A stretch of DNA of 64,000 nucleotides from JBBDMC01 sp963775235 (GCA_963775235.1 CAVZHY010000002.1:992001-1056000), one strand, 5' to 3'; positions 36,945-46,514 are shown, numbered from the stretch's first letter. The notes: generated from the letters alone by a model not told the origin. Made by a program: numbers and translations.

Positions 36945-37370
36945 GTGATTCTTGATACGAACGTCATGTCGGAGATGATGAAGCCGGCAGGCCAGCGCAC
37001 CGCCGAGGTGTTCGCGTGGCTGGGACGCCAGGCTGGAGAAAGCCTGTACACCACCACGGTCACCGTCGCTGAAATACTGGCCGGTGTCGCGATGCTGCCC
37101 CAGGGGCGGCGAAAAGCTTCGCTGGCTATTGCGGTCGATCGGATCCTTAGTCTGTTCGAAGGACGTTGCCTGCCATTCGACCTCGTCGCGGCTCCCTTCT
37201 TCGCCGAGGCGGTATCCGTTCGGCGGAGAAGCCGAAAACCGTCGGACTCGTTTGATCTTTTGATTGGTGCCATTGCTCGGGCCAACGGCATGGCTGTGGT
37301 AACCCGGAATACCGCCGACTTCGAGGATTGCGGCGTTCGCGTAATCGATCCTTGGAAAGCCGTAGAATAG
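36945..37370 (+). CDS. fitB: FitB/VapC-type PIN-domain toxin
   Basis: 141 residues starting at a GTG (36945) with ACGGAG upstream. The PIN nuclease acidic residues are in ILDTNVMSE (Asp4), the TVAEILAG glutamate, DSFDLLIGAIA and TRNTADFEDCG. Such toxins cleave RNA, often tRNA, and are held by the antitoxin. The 3' end overlaps the ATAGGA repeat region that precedes coaBC. Confidence 0.92.
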   Translation: MILDTNVMSEMMKPAGQRTAEVFAWLGRQAGESLYTTTVTVAEILAGVAMLPQGRRKASLAIAVDRILSLFEGRCLPFDLVAAPFFAEAVSVRRRSRKPSDSFDLLIGAIARANGMAVVTRNTADFEDCGVRVIDPWKAVE

Positions 37371-37405
37371 GATCGCTTCCTATCTAATAGGAAATATCCT
37401 ATAAT
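37367..37405 (+). promoter_or_regulatory. ATAGGA/TCCTAT operator array with -10 element before coaBC
   Basis: Four alternating half-sites lie within 36 bases: ATAGGA (37367-37372), TTCCTAT (37377-37383), ATAGGAA (37387-37393) and TCCTAT (37397-37402), forming overlapping inverted repeats. A perfect TATAAT (37400-37405) overlaps the last one and ends only 6 bases before the coaBC ATG, so transcription would start at or next to the ATG, giving a leaderless mRNA. No clear -35 box is seen. A dedicated repressor site is the simplest reading. Confidence 0.6.
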
Positions 37406-37411
37406 CCGCCC

Positions 37412-38848
37412 ATGTCCATCCGCGACGATTTCCTCGCCGGCATTGAGGCGTTCCTGACCAGGACCGGCATGTCGGCCACTCGCTTCGGCAAGGAAGCGGC
37501 CACCGACCCGCGCCTGGTGTTCGATCTGCGCACGAAGGGCAGGGCGCCGAGCGCCCGCCTCATGGACCAGGTAAACCAGTACATGGCCGAGCGCCGCCCC
37601 GGCGTCCGCAATCCGGCTGAAGCGCTCCCTGGCGTTCGTGGCAAGCGCATCCTCGTCATCGTGGGCGGCGGCATCGCCGCATACAAGGTGCTGGATCTCA
37701 TCCGCCGCTTGCGCGAGCGCGGCGCCATCGTGACCGCGGTGATGACGCCGGCCGCCGAGGAGTTCGTGACGCCGCTGTCGGTCGGCGCGATCACCGGCAC
37801 CCGCGTCTTCACTGGTCTTTTCGATCGCGACGAGGAGCATGACGTCGGTCACATTCGGCTTGCCCGCGACGCCGACCTCATCGTGGTCGCGCCGGCGACC
37901 GCCGATCTTCTCGCCCGCATGGCCGGCGGCCACGCCGACGATCTCGCCACCGCCGTCCTGCTCGCCACCACGGCGCCGGTTCTCGTCGCGCCGGCCATGA
38001 ACCCCAGGATGTGGTCGCATGCCGCCACCCGTCGCAACGTCGAGGTGTTGCGTCGCGACGGCATCGGCTTCGTCGGGCCGAACGCCGGCGAGATGGCCGA
38101 GGCGGGGGAGGCGGGCCTCGGTCGCATGGCCGAGCCGGCGGAAATCCTTGCAGCGTCCGAGCGCGTTCTGTCGCCGGTCCCGCAGGTGCTCGCCGGACGG
38201 CACATCATCGTCACCTCGGGGCCGACCCACGAGCCTATCGACCCGGTCCGTTACCTCGCCAACCGCTCGTCCGGCCGTCAGGGCCACGCCATCGCTGCCG
38301 CAGCGGCGGCGGCCGGCGCCCGCGTAACGCTGGTTTCGGGCCCGGTGTCGATCCCCGATCCGCCGGGCGTGACCGTCGTCCGCGTCGAGACGGCGCGCCA
38401 GATGCTGGCCGCGGTCGAGGCGGCGCTTCCCGCCGACGTCGCGGTGATGGCCGCCGCTGTTGCCGACTGGCGCGCAGCGTTTGCCGCCGACACCAAGATC
38501 AAGAAGCAGAAAGGCAAGCCCCCGCCCGCGCTGGCCTTGGCCGAGAACCCCGATATCCTCTTCACCGTCGGCTACGGCACGCCACGTCCTCCGCTTGTCA
38601 TCGGCTTTGCCGCCGAGACCAACGACCTTATGAAGAACGCGCGTGCCAAACTGCAGAGCAAGGGCGCCGACTGGATCGTTGCCAATGACGTCTCGCCCGG
38701 CAGCGGTATCATGGGCGGGGAGGAGAACGCGGTGCACCTTCTGAGCCGGGATGGCGTTGAAAACTGGCCGCGCATGTCGAAGGCCGAAGTTGCGGAGCGG
38801 CTGGTCACGCGGATTGGCGCAGCGCTTGCGCGCGATCGGGTCGCATGA
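37412..38848 (+). CDS. coaBC: Phosphopantothenoylcysteine synthetase/decarboxylase CoaBC with N-terminal HTH-like extension
   Basis: 478 residues, about 70 more than usual. The flavin decarboxylase CoaC part starts near residue 75 (KRILVIVGGGIAAYKVLDLI) with the PAMNPRMW motif; the CoaB ligase part follows (HIIVTSGPTHEPIDPVRYLA, SSGRQGHA, the KIKK catalytic lysines). Together they turn phosphopantothenate and cysteine into 4'-phosphopantetheine for CoA. Residues 1-65 (GMSATRFGKEAATDPRLVFD and around) resemble a small helix-turn-helix protein. The start ATG has no ribosome site but sits 6 bases after TATAAT. The stop overlaps dut (ATGA). Confidence 0.92.
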   Translation: MSIRDDFLAGIEAFLTRTGMSATRFGKEAATDPRLVFDLRTKGRAPSARLMDQVNQYMAERRPGVRNPAEALPGVRGKRILVIVGGGIAAYKVLDLIRRLRERGAIVTAVMTPAAEEFVTPLSVGAITGTRVFTGLFDRDEEHDVGHIRLARDADLIVVAPATADLLARMAGGHADDLATAVLLATTAPVLVAPAMNPRMWSHAATRRNVEVLRRDGIGFVGPNAGEMAEAGEAGLGRMAEPAEILAASERVLSPVPQVLAGRHIIVTSGPTHEPIDPVRYLANRSSGRQGHAIAAAAAAAGARVTLVSGPVSIPDPPGVTVVRVETARQMLAAVEAALPADVAVMAAAVADWRAAFAADTKIKKQKGKPPPALALAENPDILFTVGYGTPRPPLVIGFAAETNDLMKNARAKLQSKGADWIVANDVSPGSGIMGGEENAVHLLSRDGVENWPRMSKAEVAERLVTRIGAALARDRVA

Positions 38849-39300
38849 GTGGCCTCGTCGTCCGCATCACCCGCCTGCCGGGCGCCGGGAACCTGCCGTT
38901 GCCGGCGCCCCGTTCGGCGGCCGCGGCCGGCCTCGACCTCTGCGCGGCGGTCGCGGAGCCTTTGGTGCTTGCCCCCGGCGCCCGCGCGCTCATTCCGACC
39001 GGCTTTGCCATAGCGCTGCCGGCCGGCCACGAAGGCCAGGTGCGCCCGCGGTCGGGCCTCGCTGCCGTTCATGGCGTCACGGTTCTCAACGCGCCCGGCA
39101 CCATCGACGCCGATTATCGCGGCGAGGTGAAGGTCTTGCTGGTCAATCTCGGCGAGGAACCGTTCACGATTGCCCGCGGCATGCGCATCGCTCAGTTGGT
39201 GGTGGCGCCGGTTGCCGCGGTTGACGTGGTCGAGGTGGCGCTGCTCGATGAAACCGGACGCGGGGGTGCCGGTTTCGGCTCCACCGGACTTGCCGACTGA
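38845..39300 (+). CDS. dut: Deoxyuridine 5'-triphosphate nucleotidohydrolase
   Basis: 151 residues, trimeric dUTPase. Motif 1 AAAGLDLCAAV (metal Asp), motif 2 VRPRSGLAAVHG, motif 3 LNAPGTIDADYRGE with the catalytic water Asp and the uracil pocket, motif 4 RIAQLVVAPV, and the C-terminal arm GRGGAGFGSTG. It keeps uracil out of DNA and supplies dUMP. It starts within the coaBC stop, as often seen. Confidence 0.96.
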   Translation: MSGLVVRITRLPGAGNLPLPAPRSAAAAGLDLCAAVAEPLVLAPGARALIPTGFAIALPAGHEGQVRPRSGLAAVHGVTVLNAPGTIDADYRGEVKVLLVNLGEEPFTIARGMRIAQLVVAPVAAVDVVEVALLDETGRGGAGFGSTGLAD

Positions 39301-39317
39301 GCTGGCCAGGGGAAGCG

Positions 39318-40319
<1,002 letters not shown>

Positions 40320-40414
40320 CGGACGCCTCTCCCATCACGATTGCGTGAACGGATTGCCGCGTGCCCGCGCCTCGGCGAGATTCGCGCGGGCGTGACAACA
40401 GGGAGGAGGCAACC

Positions 40415-40810
40415 ATGTCGATCAACTGGCTGGCGATCATCGTCGCCGCCATCGTCAAGTTCGCGATCGGCGCCGGCTGGTTCACGGTGCTTTTCGGCAA
40501 GCAGTGGCGCGCGCTTCAGGGCGTTCCCGAGGGTGCGCCGCCGACCGGCCTCGCGCAGGCCATGGTCGTGCAGATCATCGGCGACCTGATCATGGCCTAC
40601 ATCCTGGCGCGCTTCATCGAGCACTACGCCGTCGGCGGCATTGGCGGCGGCATCCTCATCGGCTTCATGGCGTGGCTGGGGTTCGTCGCCACCATCATGA
40701 GCGGCCAGATCTTCTATGAGAAGAAGCCCCCGATGCTCATCGCCATCAATGCCGCCTATCAGCTTGTCGGCATCGTGGTGATGGGCGCGATCATCGGCGC
40801 CTGGCCATGA
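40415..40810 (+). CDS. DUF1761-type membrane protein
   Basis: 131 residues from the ATG at 40415, which has GGGAGGAGG upstream. Four hydrophobic segments; INWLAIIVAAIVKFAIGAGW with the downstream FGKQWR is the characteristic start of the DUF1761 family. Function unknown. Confidence 0.85.
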   Translation: MSINWLAIIVAAIVKFAIGAGWFTVLFGKQWRALQGVPEGAPPTGLAQAMVVQIIGDLIMAYILARFIEHYAVGGIGGGILIGFMAWLGFVATIMSGQIFYEKKPPMLIAINAAYQLVGIVVMGAIIGAWP

Positions 40811-40903
40811 TCGCCGTGGCCGGAACCGCTTGACCGGAAGGCGGAAGCCGGATCGCCGGCACCTGCCCTCGCCAAGCAAGGGCCGGCGGCCTATTTTGCC
40901 GCG

Positions 40904-41686
40904 ATGGACTTCTCGGAAGACGAGATCGAGCGCTACGCCCGCCACATCGTGCTGGCAGATGTCGGCGGCCCCGGCCAACAGAAGCTGAAGCGGGCCCGTG
41001 TGCTGGTTGTGGGCGCCGGCGGCCTTGGCGCGCCGGTGATCCAGTACCTCGCGGCGGCCGGCGTCGGCGCCCTCGGCATCGTGGACGATGACGAGGTGGC
41101 GCTGTCCAATCTTCAGCGGCAGGTGATCCATGAAACCGCCGCGGTCGGCCGTCCCAAGGTGGCAAGTGCCCGCGACTTCGTTGCACGGCTCAATCCCCAC
41201 GTCGCCGTCGAACCCCTCCGCATGCGCCTCGTCGCCGAAAACGTCGCCCCGCTGGTCGCGAACTACGACGTCGTTGCCGATTGCTCCGACAACTTCACCA
41301 CCCGCTACATCGTTTCCGACGCCTGCTTCTTCGAGAGGAAGCCGCTGGTGACCGCCGCCGTCAGCGAGTTCGACGGATCGCTGACGACGTTGAGGCCCTT
41401 CGAGCGGGGACCCGGCGAAAGCCCCAACCCGACCTACCGCTGCCTGTTTCCGGAGTCACCGCCGGCGGGGCTCCTTCCCACGTGCGCACAGGCCGGCATC
41501 CTCGGTGCCCTCGTCGGCGTCATCGGCTCATTACAGGCGCTGGAAGTCATCAAGGAAATCGTGGGCGTCGGCAACGGGCTGGTCGGCAGGCTCCTGCTCT
41601 ATGACGCGCGCGACGCCCGCTTCCAGGAGATCGCGTACCGGTGGGACCCCGCCAACCCGCTGAACGGCCGCGTCGCCGCCGAATAG
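40904..41686 (+). CDS. moeB: MoeB/ThiF-family adenylyltransferase
   Basis: 260 residues, E1-like. It activates the C-terminal Gly-Gly of MoaD- or ThiS-type carriers as acyl-adenylate. The nucleotide loop is VVGAGGLGAPVIQYLAAAGV, with LSNLQRQVIHETAAVG and DCSDNFTTRYIVSDAC. The catalytic-type Cys lies in PTCAQAGILGAL. Zinc-binding Cys-x2-Cys pairs typical of E. coli MoeB are incomplete (TYRCLFPE has one Cys). Whether it serves molybdopterin or thiamine synthesis cannot be told; no carrier gene is adjacent. Confidence 0.88.
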   Translation: MDFSEDEIERYARHIVLADVGGPGQQKLKRARVLVVGAGGLGAPVIQYLAAAGVGALGIVDDDEVALSNLQRQVIHETAAVGRPKVASARDFVARLNPHVAVEPLRMRLVAENVAPLVANYDVVADCSDNFTTRYIVSDACFFERKPLVTAAVSEFDGSLTTLRPFERGPGESPNPTYRCLFPESPPAGLLPTCAQAGILGALVGVIGSLQALEVIKEIVGVGNGLVGRLLLYDARDARFQEIAYRWDPANPLNGRVAAE

Positions 41687-41829
41687 CCGGTGTGGCGGGG
41701 GGATCGTCGCGTCGCGGTGCGCGCTTGGAGCGCACCCCTGGCGAGCCGCCGCGCCCCTGGCGTTGAGGGCTCCTTAACCACCCGCCGCCATAGTCGCCGT
41801 CGTTGGAATTCATCGCCTTGGGACGGACG

Positions 41830-42402
41830 ATGCGCGAACCTTTGCCGGCGCACGAGCGGGCCCTGCCGAACACGGTCCTGTCGTTTCTCTTGGGTGTGGC
41901 GTTGGTGATGGCCGCCCTTGTGCTGCCGGCTGCCGCGGGCGACGGCCAGACCGTGACCGGCATCAGCACCGGTGACAGCGGCCTGCCGGTCCCGCGCTTC
42001 GTCAGCCTCAAGGCCGGCCGCGTCAACGTGCGGGTCGGGCCCGGCGAGGACTACAAGATCGCCTGGGTGTTCACCCGTGTCGGCCTGCCTATCGAGATCA
42101 TTCAGGAGTTCGACACGTGGCGCCGGGTTCGCGACGCCGACGGTTCGGTCGGCTGGATCTTCCATAGCCTGCTGTCCGGCAAGCGCACCGCGGTCGTGGC
42201 GCCGTGGGACGACGGCACGCCACGTCCGTTGCGCGCCCGCGGCGCGCCCGATTCACCCATCACGGCCTACCTCGAGCCGAAGGTGCTCGCGACCATCGAG
42301 CGCTGCCAGGACGGCTGGTGCCACCTCACCGGCGACGGTTTCGACGGCTGGATGGAAGAAGAGCAGCTTTGGGGCGTCTACGCCAACGAGAACGTCGATT
42401 AG
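41830..42402 (+). CDS. Exported bacterial SH3-domain protein
   Basis: 190 residues. After an N-terminal signal peptide (LSFLLGVALVMAALVLPAAA) come two SH3b-like repeats, the first marked by FVSLKAGRVNVRVGPGEDYK and SVGWIFHSLLSG, the second by EPKVLATIERCQDGWCHLTG. Such periplasmic domains bind cell-wall peptides. ATG 41830 is chosen over an upstream in-frame TTG because of GGGACGG. Common in alphaproteobacteria; the exact function is unknown. Confidence 0.85.
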   Translation: MREPLPAHERALPNTVLSFLLGVALVMAALVLPAAAGDGQTVTGISTGDSGLPVPRFVSLKAGRVNVRVGPGEDYKIAWVFTRVGLPIEIIQEFDTWRRVRDADGSVGWIFHSLLSGKRTAVVAPWDDGTPRPLRARGAPDSPITAYLEPKVLATIERCQDGWCHLTGDGFDGWMEEEQLWGVYANENVD

Positions 42403-42461
42403 CGACAAGGCCGCCCGGCCCCGGTAGGCTGCGGCGGTGCCTCTTCGCCAGTGTCGCCCGG

Positions 42462-42746
42462 ATGATCTACTGCGTCGGCAACCGTTTTCAGTATGAGAAG
42501 GCCTTTGCCGCCGGCCCGGTGGTCAAGCAGGGTCGCGGCGTCGGCGCCGACGGCCGGCTGTATCCCGGTGGCTGGGTATGGCGCACGGTGGCGGAGGCCG
42601 AGCGGTTCATCACCGTCAACGGCCTCAACGCCACCCATCGCGTCTATGGTGTTCTGGCGGACTGGCAGCGCGACGCCGTCGAAAGCGAGGGCGAGGCGAC
42701 GCGGCGTCTCGGCCGCGACGCGAAGATCGTGCGCCTTACCGAATGA
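42462..42746 (+). CDS. Small protein of unknown function
   Basis: 94 residues, opening MIYCVGNRFQYEKAFAAGPV and containing GWVWRTVAEAERF and GLNATHRVYGVLADW. The text is balanced, aromatic-rich and coding-like. No family recognised. It sits 59 bases after the SH3 protein, same strand. Confidence 0.6.
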   Translation: MIYCVGNRFQYEKAFAAGPVVKQGRGVGADGRLYPGGWVWRTVAEAERFITVNGLNATHRVYGVLADWQRDAVESEGEATRRLGRDAKIVRLTE

Positions 42747-43354
42747 CCGCCGGAACCATTGAAGACACAAACGTGCGCTCTCGGCTGCGCAACTCGCAAG
42801 GGTGAGTGCGCAATCCGTTCGTCAACGCCCCAACCCACAGCCAAATACGGCCGCAACGGCGACCCCGGGCATGTCTCGGGGGATCACCAGCTTTTGCGGA
42901 TGTTTGGCGGGCGACGATCGGAGAAAAAAGAAGGGAACAAGCGCGAGACGAGAGCGGCAACAATGCTACGTCGGCGCATACGACCAAAGCAGTCGCCACG
43001 CACGACGAAATAACCAAGCTCCAATATAACGCGACAAACGCAACCGATAAGTACATGCCGGACCTATGAACACGGTCCGCCGCTGAGACAAATCGAAGCC
43101 TTATTTGTTTACTTTGTCAAGACCTCTCGTGGGCGTTTTCGCCGTTCGCCTGGCGTTCGCCGCACGGTCGGGCACGGGATCGAAGGGTGGACGCGCCGGG
43201 CATAACGCCCCGATCCGCCTCGATCAAAACATCTCCGAAAAATAAGTTATCCCCGCGCCGGCGGCCGCACCGATAATCATCGCCATCCTCGCCCGCAAAG
43301 GGGCGCGCTCATGAGGCGTCGTCAGCGTGGGGCGGGGGTGCGGCGCCTGCGGCG

Positions 43355-43605
43355 CGCTCCCGAAAGGGAGCGACCGGCAGCGAGGACAAAACCCTTTGGG
43401 CAAACCTCGCGGCCGGCAGGGGACGACGGTCCCCTACGTCTCGGGAGGCCCGCGTTGAGATCGCCCGCCGGCACTACGACCGGCTGCCAGGAGCTGGCCT
43501 TAAGGGCGGGGAACAGGCCGGAGCCGCAAATGGCCGAGGCTCCCCGTTCCGGAGCGCGATAACGCGGGTCGTCAAATCGCTGCGGCGGGCGCTCGTTGAG
43601 CGCCC
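43355..43605. repeat. Cluster of strong hairpins
   Basis: In order: CGCTCCC-GAAA-GGGAGCG (43355-43372, GNRA-type loop); CCGGC-A-GCGAGG paired with CCTCGC-G-GCCGG (43374-43416) around an inner CCC-TTT-GGG; AGGGGAC-GACG-GTCCCCT (43418-43435); GCCAG-GAG-CTGGC (near 43487); GGAAC..GGAGCC..GGCTCC..GTTCC nested (near 43510-43550); CGCG-ATAA-CGCG (near 43556); GGGCGCTC-GTT-GAGCGCCC (near 43588-43606). The stems are GC-rich, close together and symmetrical, more than expected by chance. Confidence 0.55.
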
Positions 43606-43679
43606 ACTACTCGGACTACCCGACTGGCGTTCCATGAGCGCCCGCCACCCCCTTCTCGCCAAGAGGCGAAGGAGGACCG

Positions 43680-43756
43680 AAGGTCCGACAGGGACCAAAA
43701 AAAAGAGCGAGAGGCGAGGCGGGACCAGAAGGTCCGACAGGGACCAAAAAAAAGAG
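43680..43756. repeat. 28-bp direct repeat, two copies
   Basis: AAGGTCCGACAGGGACC followed by eight A and GAG occurs at 43680-43707 and again at 43729-43756, identical over 28 bases with a 49-base period. Each unit folds through GGTCC/GGACC. A weaker third copy (GGGCAAAGCCCGACCGGGATC) follows near 43763-43783. On the minus strand the A-runs become T-runs after hairpins, so they may also end irr transcription. Confidence 0.7.
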
Positions 43757-43912
43757 GCGAGGAGGGCAAAGCCCGACCGGGATCGCACAGAATCTCGCGA
43801 GGGGCACACAGGGACAGCATCACCCGGAGCGGAATCCGCCCGCGGGAACGAGACCACGTGTCCCGGGCGCACACGCCCGTGAAGAACGGAAAGGAGAAGA
43901 TTGAATGCGAGG

Positions 43913-44356
43913 CTAGCGCCGGATGCGGCGCAGGCGCACCACCACGTCGACGCGGGTGATCTCATATCCCGGTGGCGGTTCAGGCAGCTGGTCCACCCCC
44001 ATCTGGTTGTCGGGAATATCCATCACGAAGTTATCGTCTTCGACGAAGAAGTGATGGTGATCGGTGATGTTGGTGTCGAAATAGGTTTTGGAGCCGTCGA
44101 CCGCGACCTCGCGCAGCAGTCCGGCGCCGGTGAATTGATGCAGCGTGTTGTAGATGGTGGCCAGCGACACCGGCACGCGGTGGGCGAGGGCCTCCTCGTG
44201 CAGCGATTCGGCCGAGATATGCCGGTTGCCGCGAGCGAACAATATCTCGGCCAGCGCCATGCGCTGGCGCGTCGGCCTCAGCCCCGAGCGCCTGAGCATT
44301 GCGCGGACATCCGGCCGGCTGACCTCGCCGCGGGCATAGGTGGCGTGCGCTTCCAT
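43913..44356 (-). CDS. irr: Iron response regulator Irr (Fur family)
   Basis: 147 residues from ATG 44356. Fur-type fold with winged helix (LRRSGLRPTRQRMALAEILF, NRHISAESLHEEAL, VSLATIYNTLHQFTGAGLL) and a metal/haem region TNITDHHHFFVEDDNF with consecutive His residues. The GNRHISAESLHEEA text and the position next to fabA are typical of alphaproteobacterial Irr, which acts under low iron and is inactivated through haem. A lone Fur or PerR is less likely. It is divergent from fabA. Confidence 0.9.
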   Translation of the reverse strand: MEAHATYARGEVSRPDVRAMLRRSGLRPTRQRMALAEILFARGNRHISAESLHEEALAHRVPVSLATIYNTLHQFTGAGLLREVAVDGSKTYFDTNITDHHHFFVEDDNFVMDIPDNQMGVDQLPEPPPGYEITRVDVVVRLRRIRR

Positions 44357-44395
44357 CACGATCGTTCCAATAATGGCGACGGCTGCCGCCTCCAC

Positions 44396-44408
44396 ATTCC
44401 TCAGGAAT
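44396..44408. promoter_or_regulatory. Palindrome between irr and fabA
   Basis: ATTCC-TCA-GGAAT, a 13-bp perfect inverted repeat 40 bases upstream of the irr start in the divergent irr-fabA spacer. It could be an operator for irr autoregulation, but it does not closely match the iron control element as I remember it. Confidence 0.3.
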
Positions 44409-44646
44409 ATAAGGCTGCATCGGCGGCCGTGCAACGAAGCAGCCCGATCCGGGGCCGGCGCTGCCACCGGGAACCCTTGCCGATCTGGACTCCCACACAC
44501 GCGCCACCCATCTGTAACCACAGCCGGCAGGACCGGCTGGCGCGGGTCTGTAGCGATAGGTGTCACGCTATGTTAAGAGCTTTTCTCGTCAGACGTGGCG
44601 CACGGCCGGAGACGGCCGTCATGCCGCCCAACCGGATGCGGACGAC

Positions 44647-45198
44647 ATGACGATGGTAATGCCTGAAACGAAGGACGACCGCGCGTCGAGCTTCGACTAC
44701 GAGGCCCTGATCGCCTGCGGGCGCGGTGAGCTTTTCGGCAGCGGTAACGCCCAGCTGCCCTTGCCACCCATGCTGATGTTCGATCGCATCACGTCGATCG
44801 GCGAGGAGGGTGGCGAGCACGGCCGCGGTCATGTTCGCGCCGAACTGGACGTCAAGCCGGACCTGTGGTTCTTCGCCTGCCACTTCAAGGGCGATCCGGT
44901 CATGCCGGGCTGCCTGGGTCTTGATGCCCTTTGGCAGATGCTTGGCTTTTTCCTCGGCTGGCTGGGGGCGCCCGGTCGCGGGCGGGCGTTGTCGATCGGC
45001 GAGCTGAAGTTCTCGGGCATGGTGCTGCCCACGGTTCGGCTGGTCGAATACGGGATCGATCTGAAGCGCGTGCTGCGCTCCAAACTCGTCCTCGGCATCG
45101 CCGATGGTTGGCTGAAGGCCGATGGAGCGACCATCTATCGCGCGAAGGACCTGAAGGTCGGGTTGTTCCAGGGAGAGGCTCAGCCGGCGATCGGCTGA
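44647..45198 (+). CDS. fabA: 3-hydroxydecanoyl-ACP dehydratase/isomerase FabA
   Basis: 183 residues. FabA dehydrates 3-hydroxydecanoyl-ACP and isomerises trans-2 to cis-3-decenoyl-ACP, the branch point to unsaturated fatty acids. The catalytic His is in FFACHFKGDPVMPGCLGLDA and the paired Asp in GLDALWQMLGFFLGW. ATG at 44647, with other Met codons at 44653 and 44659 possible. First gene of fabA-fabB-fabI. Confidence 0.96.
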   Translation: MTMVMPETKDDRASSFDYEALIACGRGELFGSGNAQLPLPPMLMFDRITSIGEEGGEHGRGHVRAELDVKPDLWFFACHFKGDPVMPGCLGLDALWQMLGFFLGWLGAPGRGRALSIGELKFSGMVLPTVRLVEYGIDLKRVLRSKLVLGIADGWLKADGATIYRAKDLKVGLFQGEAQPAIG

Positions 45199-45277
45199 AT
45201 GGTTTCGCCCGCCGCGCCGGTGCGCGGCAAACTTCCGCCGGGCGAAAGTGAACGACCGATAGAGCGAGGAAGCCGAT

Positions 45278-46495
45278 ATGAAACGGGTCGTCGTAACCGG
45301 TATGGGAATAGTCTCATCGATCGGCAACTCGACCCAGGAGGTCGTTGCCAGTCTGCGCGAGGCGAGGTCTGGTACATCGGCCGCTGAAGAATACGCCAAA
45401 CTCGGCTTCCGCTGCCAGGTCTACGGTTCGCCGAAGCTCGACGCGGCCGAGATTGTCGACCGTCGCGCCATGCGTTTCCACGGCGGCGGCACCGCCTGGA
45501 ATCACGTCGCCATGGATCAGGCGATTAGGGATTCCGGCCTTGCTCCCGACGAGGTTTCGAACCAGCGCACAGGCCTCATCATCGGCTCCGGCGGTCCATC
45601 CACCCACGCGATCGTCGAGGCGGCCGACGCGACCCGCAGCAAGGGGCCCAAGCGCGTCGGACCGTTCGCGGTGCCGAAATCCATGTCCTCGACCGCCTCT
45701 GCGACGCTGTCCACATGGTTCAAGATAAGGGGCGTCAGCTACTCGATCTCGTCGGCGTGCGCGACCTCCAACCACTGCATCGGCAACGCCTACCAGCTCA
45801 TCCAGTTCGGCAAGCAGGACGTGATCTTCGCCGGCGGCTGTGAGGAGCTCGACTGGACCCTCTCGGTCCTGTTCGACGCAATGGGCGCGATGTCGAGCCA
45901 TTTCAACGACCGCCCCGAGGTCGCCTCGCGCGCCTACGACAAGAACCGGGACGGCTTCGTCATCGCCGGCGGCGCAGGTGTCCTTGTGCTCGAGGAGCTG
46001 TCCCACGCCAGGGCGCGCGGCGCCCGTATCTACGGCGAGATCATCGGCTACGGGGCCACTTCCGACGGCGAGGACATGGTGCAGCCGTCCGGGGACGGGG
46101 CCCAGCGCTGCATCACCATGGCGCTCGCCGACGTCGGCGACAAGATTGACTATATCAACCCGCACGCCACCTCCACGCCGATCGGCGACGTCAAGGAGAT
46201 CGAGGCGCTGCGCGGCGTATTCGGCGATGATCTGCCGCCGATCTCGGCAACCAAGTCGCTGACCGGCCATTCGCTGGGCGCCGCCGGAGCTCAGGAGGCG
46301 ATCTTTTCGCTGCTGATGATGAACAACGGCTTCATCTGCAAGTCGGCCAACATCGACGAACTGGATCCCGATTTCGCCGATGTCCCGATCGTGCGGGAAC
46401 GCCTTGACGGGGTGGAGGTCAACACCGTCCTTTCGAATTCGTTCGGTTTCGGCGGCGCAAACGCATCTCTGGTGTTCCAGAGGTACAACGGCTGA
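45278..46495 (+). CDS. fabB: 3-oxoacyl-ACP synthase I FabB
   Basis: 405 residues. FabB extends the cis-3-decenoyl intermediate from FabA. KAS landmarks: RVVVTGMGIVSSIGNS, the active-site Cys in SYSISSACATSNHCIG, His in NPHATSTPIGDVKE and His in ATKSLTGHSLGAAGAQ, and the C-terminal NSFGFGGANASLVF. A run AGCGAGGAAGCC precedes the start. In operon with fabA and fabI. Confidence 0.96.
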   Translation: MKRVVVTGMGIVSSIGNSTQEVVASLREARSGTSAAEEYAKLGFRCQVYGSPKLDAAEIVDRRAMRFHGGGTAWNHVAMDQAIRDSGLAPDEVSNQRTGLIIGSGGPSTHAIVEAADATRSKGPKRVGPFAVPKSMSSTASATLSTWFKIRGVSYSISSACATSNHCIGNAYQLIQFGKQDVIFAGGCEELDWTLSVLFDAMGAMSSHFNDRPEVASRAYDKNRDGFVIAGGAGVLVLEELSHARARGARIYGEIIGYGATSDGEDMVQPSGDGAQRCITMALADVGDKIDYINPHATSTPIGDVKEIEALRGVFGDDLPPISATKSLTGHSLGAAGAQEAIFSLLMMNNGFICKSANIDELDPDFADVPIVRERLDGVEVNTVLSNSFGFGGANASLVFQRYNG

Positions 46496-46514
46496 GGACA
46501 GCGGGGGCGTCCAC

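Larger units (their letters stand above)
42747..43912. other. 1.17-kb hairpin-rich intergenic region
   Basis: No convincing gene. The first 500 bases (42747-43250) are unremarkable, with a TTATCCCC near 43247. From 43340 to 43760 there is a train of perfect or nested hairpins and a 28-bp direct repeat (listed separately). Frames here are Arg/Pro/Gly-rich and lack start signals. It could be an undescribed structured RNA, a repeat cluster, or the termination zone for irr. Confidence 0.55.

Noticed and set aside
36866..38737. 623-codon minus-strand frame
   Set aside because: Antisense to fitB and coaBC; no recognisable domain.
43247..43254. TTATCCCC as a DnaA box
   Set aside because: A single imperfect match in a 1.1-kb spacer; no cluster.
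43340..43610. tmRNA, RNase P or SRP RNA
   Set aside because: None of the conserved sequence blocks of these RNAs could be found on either strand.
43572..43874. 100-codon minus-strand frame with repeated FFGPCRTF-like text
   Set aside because: Produced by the 28-bp repeats and A/T runs; no start signal and not protein-like.
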